Assembly (NCBI GenBank): GCA_018389105.1
Contig: JACATO010002212.1
Coordinates: forward strand, 148,501 to 212,500
From: Nautilus pompilius
Lineage: Eukaryota > Mollusca > Cephalopoda > Nautilida > Nautilidae
DNA length: 64,000 nt
Reading direction: 5' to 3'
The translations under genes and the position numbers were made by a program. The notes under the pieces were generated by a model that did no database searches, was not told where the DNA came from, and saw nothing but the letters and a program-made list of their open reading frames with translations. Every line of letters begins with the position of its first letter. The stretch's first letter is position 1. Shown here in pieces: positions 15,201 through 23,800 of this stretch.

Positions 15201-18200
15201 ACTAACAATAATGATTATACAAAAGCTATACTGTAGACATATGACAAAATTTATTAACAACTTAAGCTTAACACTACAAATGGATGTATTTTTTTTTAAA
15301 AAAAATGAGATGCTTGTACATCAATTTAGAAAAAACAAATAAAAAAAACTTCTTACCTGTAAGGGAACAGCCCAGAAGTAATGAATGAAACTAAAAAAGA
15401 TGAAGATGTGATTTGTATCTGTGGCCGTGTAGTTGAGAATTTCAGTTTCACTGACCAGTCCATTCTGAATTGCCTGGCTAGACAACTGAAGCAGTTTATT
15501 GTAGATCATCACCTGCGTATTACAAGCCAATTAAGCATAAATTATTGGTGTTTAAAACACTGTTCCTTCTTAGCCATTATAAATGGGCAAAATAAGAAAT
15601 TACATAAGCTTGGTAAATGATCTTATTGTACTGTAAAAAGAATATGTGAGGCATTCTTTTGTCAGGTGAGTATAAGAAAGTAAAGTAATGAAATTCTAAT
15701 TGGCTGATAGTTGAACTTTTATGAAAAGAAACTATAATAAGAAATTAACTTTGATGCCTGATTCACATAATGATCTACTGTTGTATGAAAGAGAGAATGA
15801 CATAATTTTGCCTTATGTTAGTGGTTTTGCATTAATTGTAAGAAAATTGTGATAAACAAACCTGGAGTGCACCCTTCATCCTCATTCCTTCCCTCACCAC
15901 CATGAAAAAATGGTACTGCATCAATGTGTGTTGAATCAACATCATCATAAAGACTAAAACAGTGATTACATATCCATTGCTGAGAAATTCTTGAATTGTA
16001 ATTGTCAATGCTTCCTAAAAATGTGAAAACAACAACAAATTTATTCCAGTTTTATATAAATACTACATTTTATAATTATCTCAAGCATACAGAAATGTGT
16101 AAGCTATATAAATAAATCCTATCAGTATTAGTTACCTCAAGATTTAAAGAGAAAGTAAAAGTCAATATTTTTGTTTGCTAATTTACTCTGGAATTTTTTT
16201 AAAAAGATGACTTCAAAATATCTAAATGATTTCTGGAAAGTATGAAACTAATAGTTAATTTACAAGTTATCATGCCTTATTATGATAAGGATCAAATGGT
16301 TTACCAAAGAATAAAGTCATAGTCCTTCTGGGGTCATAGCCTGGAGAGGTGGAGGGGGCTAGAGAAGAACAGTTACTATAGCTGTATGCAAGGAAGCATT
16401 GTGCTCAGTATCACACCTGACTGCTGATGAAAGGGGACTGAACCAGTGGCCATAAACACTAAAGTTCATTACAAGATTTTGAACTAGCTTCAACTTGGAT
16501 ACTGAATTTCTGCAGCAGGTAAAAAAAAAACAAACACTAATTCCACTGACCTTTCTTGAAGTGCTGTTACCGAGAATGCTTGTAGGCGGAGGAGAGTTCT
16601 GGTTCAAGTAGGCATAGTCAACAATACTTTCAATCCACCAGGGCCCTACAAAGGCCAGGAGGTCAGCACCCAAACGAAAACTGGCACTAAGAGCCAAAAT
16701 TGGCCATGACGCCTTCAGCAGACTTCTCAACAATGATGGTTTCTGGTTTTTTTCACTGGCTTTCAACTAAAAAGAAACAAAAATAATGCAGAACACAGGG
16801 ACCTAAATAAAGGTAAATAGTCTTTTAAATGCTTTCAGAAACAGAATTCAAATGACTGACACACTATTTATTATACATGCATCATGTGAACATTCCTGTG
16901 TAAAAAAGTTATCAAAAAATCAGAATGATTTCCTGACTTACGCTGGTCATCCCATAAAGCTTTAACAAGCATATATCTTAGAGAAATTTTCACAATTTTG
17001 TAATTTGGAGCATATTTCTCATTTTTCCAGTCAAACATCCAACCAATGATTTTGACCTTTTAGATACTAAGCTAAAATGAATGAGCTTCATCCCAGTTAC
17101 CCACATTCATTTTTCTCTATTTAGAATTAGACATAGCCAAGTAATATTCCTACCAGTTTCTCTGAAAATTTACTTTTCTCTCTTTTTATTTCTGCTTCTA
17201 TGATCTGTTCATTCTATTAAAATAAATAATACAATTGTATAAAAATATATTTACATGTTCCTCCTCATATGTTTTCTGGAGTTTTTCAAAATTAAGTACG
17301 GCCTGCTCACGCTGTAAATAAATAATAAAAACATTTTTAATTAGAGTAGATTCATGTGATAAACTAAGTAAACAAATGACATGTTAATTGTTTACTACAC
17401 AAAACCAGTGACTAGTAATACAGATATGCAAGTACTTGATGCTAAAAGCAAAATAATTAACCATCATTTACAAAAATAAAGAAATATTTTCACTGGTCTG
17501 TCCTAGACAACCCAACATGAAGGCTTCAGATTCATGGTAATTAACAGTTCAGTTAATTTTAACATTAATAATATTTATTCTATACTACGGCAGAATAGTT
17601 ACAATTGACCCTTGATAGTTGACAACACATTCATATAAATAATGTTGTTTCTTCAACAAATCAAAGCTTTCTCTAAAATTCTTCTCTTTCCTTCAGCTGA
17701 ATGGCACAGTCCATCTATAAACTTATCCATTATAACATGACTATACAAAGAAAAAAAAAATTTAATGTTAATTTTTTTGGTATTCATTAAAACAAACAAA
17801 CGATTATTATTTAAATAACATATTCAGTTTTAAATAGAAAATATTTACACTAAGTTTAAAAATAAAATTTATTTAATAAATCAGTTCCACGGAAGTTTCA
17901 TTAGTAAATGCCCCTGCATAATGTGTGAATCTTTTTATTTTTTTTTAGCAAATTCATATATGTCGAGTTAAAACAGTCCTTAAGATTTCTCAATGAAGAA
18001 TTAGAATATTGTTTAATAATAACAATTATTGATCAAAAACTAAAAGCACCGATAAATAGTATTCAATCTGAACAGCTAGACTGATTTCAAAATTCAGATG
18101 CTTAGAATGTAGACTATTTTAAATTTATTTTTAAAACTTTTATAAAAGTTGCATAAATTTAAATTTAAAAAACAAGTAAATTTTAAAAAAACAACTTAAA

Positions 18201-19811
18201 CTCATATCTCACCAGAGGAAGTTTTCCAAGATCATGTAGCTCAATCACATGGTGGTACCCTTTTCTAAGAAAGTTAGTAATCCACCAAAATGTAGCTTTA
18301 GAGATGAAACTGACATAGGGATGAATGTACTTCAAGTCAATAAGTTCATCAGGTGAATGAACTGGGTAAGACTTCTTGAAAAATGCATACTTCTAAAATA
18401 AAAAATTTTAAAAATTGTGAAAGAAATTTAAAAAAAAAAAGTTTTCAATTTCTTTGTTTTTCTTATTTGGAAAAAAAGCCATCTGTAATGAGCAGCATTT
18501 TTTTAAAACCAATTTATGACTAAGTCATCATGGTTTAATTTGTTTAATGCTCTAGAGAGAGAGAGGTTTAATCAAAACCCAAGGAAGAAATATCTAACTA
18601 GAAACTAAATCATTTATTCATGGACGAGGTGTTCAAACATTACAAGTACTTCTAACACCATTTTAAACAAAGTGATTGATGAGAGGCCTTCATTTTCAGT
18701 TATTGAAAATGCATGATTTTTCATTTCATAAAGTTTTCTGATTTACATACATAGTTTTTTTTAATACACTTGGTTTTTAGTCTCCTTGTATCAATCAAGT
18801 TTCAGATGTTCCACTGATTAATGCTGGATAGAAAAGTATAGCCATATGTTATCATATACTTATAATGTTAATGATGCTGAAGCAATTATTAGATAGTAGT
18901 TGAGCAACAAGAACATGTATTCTACAAAAAGAAAAAAAAAATTTACCATATAAAAAATAAAATGTAACATACCTAAAGTTTCTAGCTTTCTGAGACAGAT
19001 CTTTTAAAGTTTTAATATTTTAACATAATCTAGTTTCATACAGTATTTTTTGTATACAGAGTAAAACTGATTTTTATATACAATTAAGTAGATGTGTAAA
19101 TCTATTAATTTCTAGCCAATGATATATTTAACCAGTATGGGTAAACAGAAATTTTTTTTTTTAATTTCTTACCTGCAGTCGTAAAACATCCACTTCAATA
19201 AGGATCAGAATGCCATAGAGAATAATAACAATCCATGTAAGCCACACTCGCATGTCTTCCATGTTCAGGTTGTTATTGTACAATGATATCAATTTCAGCA
19301 CTTTCAAGAAAAGGGCTGCAGCCCAGTATCCCCACAGGACTATCAAAAATCCAGGAGAATTCCAGATTTCAACATTATGGTAATATGTAATACTGACTGT
19401 TGTGCCAATAGCAGCCATACATTGTGGTATAAATACATGATAATTCACTGTGTCTGGATCTCTTGCATCAGAAGTTAAACCTTCTGCAACTTCCAGGATA
19501 TTTGTAAAAATCAAAATAAGTGTAAGTACCCATCTGATGGCATGCACCTGAAAGTGAACCCATGTCTTCACTTTTTTGGTCCCTATCACAGATTTACTCC
19601 AAACTATTAAAATGGGCAAACTGATGAGAAGAAAGACACAGTGAGGTATGATGTTCAACACGTCAATGAAACAATCATTGTGAAGAACACCATCGTCCAC
19701 ACTTAAGGCATCCACTTTTGATCCACAAAATCCCATGTTGGTATTAATTGTTCGACCTGGTCCTCCAGTGATTGTAGACTTTGTGGATTTGGAAACGGCT
19801 GAATTATCCAT
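890..19811 (-). CDS. ABCC8/ABCC9-like sulfonylurea receptor, N-terminal two thirds (partial gene)
   Basis: Regulatory ABC protein of the plasma membrane, expected by family to surround a Kir6-type channel in a KATP complex. Coding exons, 5' to 3' on the minus strand: 19811-19173, 18392-18213, 17311-17255, 16766-16551, 16014-15862, 15512-15357, 14812-14678, 14207-14045, 13761-13721, 12445-12188, 8485-8074, 7668-7563, 6396-6301, 5571-5487, 3206-3126, 2078-1941, 1662-1553, 983-890. They total 3120 nt (1040 codons) and every junction is phase-compatible with GT/AG borders. The N-terminus resembles SUR TMD0 ([19 protein letters not shown]), which separates it from MRP-type ABCC proteins. TMD1 and NBD1 follow; NBD1 has Walker [10 protein letters not shown] but a degenerate LNEGQ signature and no H-loop histidine. 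TMD2 and NBD2 are outside the window. The gene is divergent from SUPT4H1. ABCC8 versus ABCC9 cannot be decided, since invertebrates usually have a single pro-orthologue. Confidence 0.9.
1553..1662 (-). CDS. SUR exon 17: end of NBD1
   Basis: 110 nt, phase 0 to 2. [20 protein letters not shown] and [12 protein letters not shown] match the IIAMKDG ... TKDVELYEHWKTL end of NBD1. Confidence 0.88.
1941..2078 (-). CDS. SUR exon 16: NBD1 Walker B, D-loop, H-loop
   Basis: 46 codons, phase 0. It begins DDAFS (Walker B aspartate), then CME where SALD is usual, and later ILTTTQLHN where vertebrate SURs read LVTHKLQ, so the H-loop histidine is a threonine. Confidence 0.9.
3126..3206 (-). CDS. SUR exon 15: NBD1 signature
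   Basis: 27 codons, phase 0. [20 protein letters not shown] is the ABC signature region, but the usual LSGGQ reads LNEGQ. The exon ends in TIIL, the hydrophobic half of Walker B. Confidence 0.92.
4150..5140 (+). mobile_element. Decayed Tc1-like transposon in a SUR intron
   Basis: On the plus strand, antisense to SUR, broken frames contain [11 protein letters not shown] (4636-4670) and WPAQSPDLN (about 4950-4980), which are DDE landmarks of Tc1 transposases. Many stops and frameshifts separate them. Ends and TIRs were not resolved, so the limits are approximate. Confidence 0.6.
5487..5571 (-). CDS. SUR exon 14: NBD1 helical subdomain
   Basis: 85 nt, phase 2 to 0. [10 protein letters not shown] and GDRTEIGEK align with the YKAVTDACSL ... 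GDQTEIGERG stretch before the ABC signature. Confidence 0.9.
6301..6396 (-). CDS. SUR exon 13: NBD1 Q-loop
   Basis: 96 nt. [20 protein letters not shown] carries the Q-loop glutamine and the W-I-x-N-x-T motif that precedes the helical subdomain. Confidence 0.92.
7563..7668 (-). CDS. SUR exon 12: NBD1 Walker A
   Basis: 106 nt. [20 protein letters not shown] contains an intact Walker A (GPSGSGKTS), with the ATP-binding lysine and threonine present. ILGEM follows, as in SUR NBD1. Confidence 0.93.
8074..8485 (-). CDS. SUR exon 11: long linker and first NBD1 strands
   Basis: 412 nt, phase 0 to 1. About 100 Ser/His/Gln-rich residues, an RRRRC basic patch and an acidic EDEED stretch precede [11 protein letters not shown] and the LKIPAG strand that opens NBD1. 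The acceptor is only about 33 bp from the transposon at 8519-9674. Confidence 0.88.
8519..9674 (-). mobile_element. Tc1/mariner-superfamily element with matched TIRs
   Basis: The left end (8519-8550) and the inverted right end (9645-9674) share GGTGATTC and then AAATATGTATACA, giving roughly 30-bp imperfect TIRs that start TACA(G/C)GG-type. Between them, on the minus strand, broken frames resemble a DDE transposase: [11 protein letters not shown] near 9020, then a phenylalanine-rich [12 protein letters not shown] stretch and YLEMLHK near 8820. Several frameshifts and stops make it inactive. It lies in the SUR intron just upstream of exon 11. Confidence 0.7.
9180..9214. repeat. (GT)n(GA)n microsatellite
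   Basis: An alternating GT run passes directly into a GA run and then poly-A, inside the transposon at 8519-9674. Confidence 0.85.
10940..12102 (+). mobile_element. Second decayed Tc1-like transposon
   Basis: Plus-strand broken frames contain [17 protein letters not shown] (11525-11575) and [15 protein letters not shown] (11775-11820), classic Tc1 transposase blocks. The right end at 12075-12102 reads, inverted, as a Tc1-type terminus with GGCCAAAAGTTTGGA. I did not find the matching left terminus, so the start is approximate. Its 5' part resembles that of the relic at 4150 (both have TGATTGG and TGTAAAAG). Confidence 0.65.
12188..12445 (-). CDS. SUR exon 10: end of TMD1
   Basis: 86 codons, phase 0. 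[20 protein letters not shown] matches the LKPAEAFASLSLFHIL motif, and [14 protein letters not shown] matches the end of the last TMD1 helix. A cysteine-containing linker follows. Confidence 0.88.
13721..13761 (-). CDS. SUR exon 9: micro-exon
   Basis: 41 nt joining phase 1 to phase 0, reading [14 protein letters not shown]. It sits between strong GT/AG borders and restores the frame between exons 8 and 10. Confidence 0.7.
14045..14207 (-). CDS. SUR exon 8: TMD1 coupling region
   Basis: 163 nt, phase 0 to 1. [20 protein letters not shown] and NAWERIFC correspond to the very conserved LKGIKLLKLYAWE block of ABCC proteins. Confidence 0.9.
14678..14812 (-). CDS. SUR exon 7: TMD1 helix pair
   Basis: 45 codons, phase 0. 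Two hydrophobic helices ([13 protein letters not shown] and [20 protein letters not shown]) match the GVILLYNLLG/ALVGAAVIVL region. Confidence 0.85.
15357..15512 (-). CDS. SUR exon 6: TMD1
   Basis: 52 codons, phase 0. [13 protein letters not shown] and the following TDTNHIF...HYFWAVPLQ align with the AMIYNKILRLS ... CPNLWAMPVQ stretch of vertebrate SURs. Confidence 0.88.
15862..16014 (-). CDS. SUR exon 5: TMD1
   Basis: 51 codons, phase 0. It encodes a transmembrane helix ([15 protein letters not shown]) followed by [13 protein letters not shown], matching the ETGINLRGAL-type elbow of SUR TMD1. Confidence 0.85.
16551..16766 (-). CDS. SUR exon 4: TMD1, first helix
   Basis: 72 codons, phase 0. 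It contains [20 protein letters not shown] and LLAFVGPWW, the first core helix of an ABC exporter. An open frame reads through the donor (down to 16359), but the GTCAGT donor and the match to the next exon favour splicing at 16551. Confidence 0.85.
17255..17311 (-). CDS. SUR exon 3: small linker exon
   Basis: 19 codons ([12 protein letters not shown]...), phase 0 at both ends, with an acceptor TTTACAG and donor CAT|GTAAAT. It corresponds to the charged linker after the KLP motif. The lower boundary is uncertain by 1 nt. Confidence 0.75.
18213..18392 (-). CDS. SUR exon 2: L0 linker and start of TMD1
   Basis: 60 codons, phase 0 at both ends. It contains the family-typical SKATFWWIT segment and DLGKLPL, matching the lasso/L0 region that joins TMD0 to the ABC core. 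Confidence 0.85.
19173..19811 (-). CDS. SUR exon 1: N-terminus and TMD0
   Basis: 213 codons from ATG at 19811. About 28 Ser/Thr/Gly-rich residues precede the SUR-like FCG motif. Five hydrophobic segments (near residues 54-71, 92-108, 127-143, 152-175 and 187-207) fit the TMD0 bundle that contacts Kir6 in vertebrate complexes. The donor after VDVLRLQ gives phase 0. The first ATG is used because it opens the only long frame directly below the CpG-rich leader; initiation at Met26 is possible. Confidence 0.9.
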
Positions 19812-19849
19812 TGATAACGTTTTTAAGCACAGACTAATATTTAAAAATT

Positions 19850-20763
19850 TTTAATTAGCATGGACTTGCTATTGTGGCATCCCGAATTCGACGGAGCCAC
19901 TATCTCTGACCACTGATGGTAGCAGCCCTATGCTTTAGACCGAGTGAGCCTCCACCCGAGCCTCTCCACGAAATACAATTAAGCAACCGTTCTCCGGCCG
20001 AGCTGCTGACGAGTCGCATTATTCTATTTCAGGAATGGAATCTCGAGGAATAATAATAATAATAATAAGGAGGAGGAGGAGGAGACCGAGAGCCTGCACA
20101 ATGGCATCTACCGATTACAGCCGGGCGGATCATCTCAGCCGAGAAATCTGAGAATCCCCTCGAGCTAGCGACGCCTTCTGCTGATCGGTTTTCGGGTCGC
20201 GGCCATGATATCAGGAACCGGTAAGGGGGATGGTGGGGGGATGGGGGGAGGGGGCTGGGAAGACGACAGGGGTTCGACCCGGGTCTCCGGCCGGCCGGAC
20301 GGACGGTGCGGGTTATCTGATTATCGGCGGCGGGCGGCAACTTTCGAAAACATCCCGATCACATCGCACCGACAGAGCCCCCCAAAAAAGGTGCGGCCCG
20401 ACGTCAACCGCACTCCTGCGCTCGCTAAGGGTCGATCCGGTCTCATTCCGGGAACTCGCACTCTTCGGCGCTGTCGCCGATATAACCGAGCCGATCGACA
20501 GATAAATCGGCTCCCTCACTCGTCAGAAACGCCGACCCCATATTTGCGGAAGCAGTCTGCCGCGCAAAGCATTCTGGATTTTTCTCGAACTTAAATAAAT
20601 AAATTAATTAATTAAAAGAATTCCCCCCCGAACACTTGGTTTACACGTAATTATTCAAATTTTTCAATTTCTCAGGTGAGTTTATGATCCTCAAATTTTT
20701 CTGCTTTTGTTGTTTAATTAAAACGAAATTTTACGTTCGTCTAACAACTTCCGGTGAGCGACG
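19850..20763. promoter_or_regulatory. CpG-rich divergent promoter between SUR and SUPT4H1
   Basis: The SUR start codon (19811, minus) and the SUPT4H1 start codon (20764, plus) are 952 bp apart. The interval is rich in CpG, unlike the AT-rich flanks, which is the usual look of an unmethylated bidirectional promoter. It includes a (TAA)n(GGA)n tract at 20048-20083 that would lie in the SUR leader. Several open frames here (20029-20594, both strands) are compositional and not supported as genes. No TATA box was assigned. Confidence 0.65.
20048..20083. repeat. (TAA)n(GGA)n trinucleotide tract
   Basis: About six TAA units are followed by about five GGA units in the shared promoter or SUR 5' leader. 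On the SUR sense strand it reads (TCC)n(TTA)n. Confidence 0.85.
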
Positions 20764-20832
20764 ATGTCCGTGGAAACCCTACCGAAAGAGCTACGACATT
20801 TGCGAGCATGTTTACTCTGTACTCTTGTGAAG
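20764..20832 (+). CDS. SUPT4H1: SUPT4H1 exon 1 (coding part)
   Basis: 23 codons from ATG to LCTLVK with donor GTGAAG|GTGAGT, phase 0. It holds the first zinc knuckle CLLC. Confidence 0.95.
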
Positions 20833-23800
20833 GTGAGTGTCCTTCCTTTAATTACGACGATGCCGAGGTATAAAGGTACATATATGTCCCGGTGAACACT
20901 AAGAAAGACGGCGGTTTTGTTTAGGTATTTACCGAGTCTCCGGGCGCCATTCCCCTCTCCTGGTCTAACTGTGAGAGAGAGAGAGAGACCGACCCCTAGT
21001 TCCTCTCTCTGTTGTTCGTGTGAGGTTAGCTTTACTCTACTACTAATATACTGCTTGACAAATTCATAGTTGTACTAGTGTCTCTTCATAGTATTGTTGT
21101 TCCATATAGCATTAACAATTCTTAGTGTTTGGGGGGCATCTCACCACCGTTATGGACGGTGGCAGGGTCCGTGTGGGGGGGGCATCTCACCACCGTTATG
21201 GACGTTGGCAGGGTCCGGGTGGGGTGGTGGCATCTCACCACCGTTATGGACGGTGGCAGGGTCCGGGTGGGGGGTGGCATCTCACCACCGTTATGGACGC
21301 TGGCAGGGTCCGTGTGGGGGGGGGGGGGGGGCATCTCACCACCGTTATGGACGTTGGCAGGGTCCGGGTGGGGTGGTGGCATCTCACCACCGTTATGGAC
21401 GGTGGCAGGGTCCGGGTGGGGTGGTGGCATCTCACCACCGTTATGGACGCTGGCAGGGTCCGGGTGGGGTGGTGGCATCTCACCACCGTTATGGACGCTG
21501 GCAGGGTCCGGGTGGGGTGGTGGCATCTCACCACCGTTATGGACGGTGGCAGGGTCCGGGTGGGGGGTGGCATCTCACCACCGTTATGGACTTTGGCAGG
21601 GTCCGGGTTGGGGGTGGCATCTCACCACCGTTATGGACGTTGGCAGGGTCCGGGTGGGGTGGTGGCATCTCACCACCGTTATGGACGGTGGCAGGGTCCG
21701 GGTGGGGTGGTGGCATCTCACCACCGTTATGGACGTTGGCAGGGTCCGGGTGGGGTGGTGGCATCTCACCACCGTTATGGACGTTGGCAGGGTCCGGGGG
21801 GTGGGGTGGTGGCATCTCACCACCGTTATGGACGGTGGCAGGGTCCGGGGGGTGGGGTGGTGGCATCTCACCACCGTTATGGACGGTGGCAGGGTCCGGG
21901 GGGTGGGGTGGTGGCATCTCACCACCGTTATGGACGGTGGCAGGGTCCGGGGGGTGGGGTGGAGGCATCTCACCACCGTTATGGACGTTGGCAGGGTCCG
22001 GGGGGTGGGGTGGAGGCATCTCACCACCGTTATGGACGTTGGCAGGGTCCGGGGGGTGGGTTGGGGGCATCTCACCAACGGTGGCAGGGTCCGGGGCATC
22101 TCACCAACGGTGGCAGGGTCCGGGTGGGGTGGTGGCATCTCACCAATGCTCTGGTTTATTGTTGTAGTGTCCATGCTTTTGGCTATTTGCTTGTGGACTA
22201 AGGGAGATAATTTGTTTTTTTAAAAATTTGTGCATTAATTTATTTTTTAGTTTAAAGTAAAATTTCAAATTATACATTTCTAACCAATTATTGAGCCAGG
22301 AGCAACTCTTCCAGTTAAAAGAAGAAGCCTAGTTGAACAATTTCTAAAATCTGATAGTTTTAAATTTTTAGATTTATTTTACAAAAGACAACAAGCTATG
22401 GTTATTTTTAATGAGTTTGTGTCGCATTATAATAAATTGAATTTACAATGTAGAAAAGAAATGACAGAAATTTCTGTTACTTTGAAATTATATTAAGCTT
22501 ATTGAAGGATGAGTTTTTCAAAACTGGGTAATGTATTCCCTTTGTAAATTCAGATTAGCATTAGTATTTTTTTTTTTTTTTCAAAAGATAACTTTGTGTA
22601 GAAAGGGAAGAGCTAGTCTTGAAAATGTATTACTAACTTAGTTATTTTTTTGTGAAAATGTTTTGCTTAAGTTAGGAAACAAAGGAAAATGATGTAATTC
22701 TTTAAAACTTATTTTAGGTTAGGTGATGCGATGAGAGAACCTGAATTAACAGTCTTAAATATTTAGTATAAAACAATAGATTTGTTTATTCTTACAAATA
22801 ACGTAACTACTTCTATTCTAGTATTTAGTTAACATTGTTAAAATCAAAGGTGGAATGACCTCGCATCCTCTGTAAATATGCACACAAAGCATGACAGATT
22901 TTAAAGATTAATTTTCGTTCTTACAAATAAATGAAAATTAACTCAAGTAATCATTTGATTATGGTTTAAACTCTCACAAACACACTGCCCCACCATCTGG
23001 CCGAGAGTTTTGGATGCCTTTTCCTCAGTTGCTATGTACATATAGATACCATGCAGAAAATGTGATTGCACAAGTTGTACAAGAAAAAAAATGCATTTAT
23101 ACATGATAAATGGTGGTATGGTTCAAAAGAGATTCTACAAAATGTTAGATATGAACAATGCTATCCAAGTTCTCTCTGATTATTGGACACATTTCCATGT
23201 AGGTTGTTAGCTAATATAATCAAATAAGCTGAATGGATAATTTTGAAACCAATTGTACTCATAATTTTGAATAGAATGTCTTGAAGAAATTCATAAGATT
23301 TCGTTTTTACTAAGCTTTTTTCTTTTTCTATTGCTGGACAACATTAAAATAAATTACTTTTTTTAATATTCAAAAAGATTTAACAGTATTGCTCAGATGA
23401 TAGGTTAGTTAATAAGCTTTTTTAGTAAGTTTATTGGTGATAAAAGTTTGAAAACAAATTGTTCTCAAAAAGACTATTTCTGTTAATTATTCAGTGAAGT
23501 TCATACTATAGACATTTGTATGTAGGATTCTGCTTGGCTCTCATTAGCATTTATTATTTTAGTGCATCAAAAGCAAACTGGTTAATTGACATACATGGTG
23601 CTGATTTGGACCTATTGCTTATATTTGTAGTAATAATGTTTCTGTGCATTGTAAAAGTACACCTGATGGTCTGATATATAAATTTATTGGAAATATTTTT
23701 TACCAATTACCAAACCAGTTTTGTCTAAATATTACTTGTAGTATTTTTGTTTTCCAGAAATATGATCAGTTTGTGATTGATGGTTGTGATAATTGTGAAG

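Noticed and set aside
16359..16766. 135-codon minus frame
   Set aside because: Its first 72 codons are SUR exon 4; the rest is read-through past a good donor into the intron.
20029..20594. Open frames of 68-129 codons on both strands between SUR and SUPT4H1
   Set aside because: They lie in the CpG-rich promoter and overlap each other; GC-rich composition lacks stops by chance.
21131..22147. CRISPR array
   Set aside because: Units are directly abutting tandem repeats without unique spacers, in an animal intron.
21094..22223. Long plus-strand open frames of 357-364 codons and minus-strand frames of 109-196 codons
   Set aside because: All are translations of the 48/51-bp minisatellite inside a SUPT4H1 intron; open in five frames because of unit length, with no domain.
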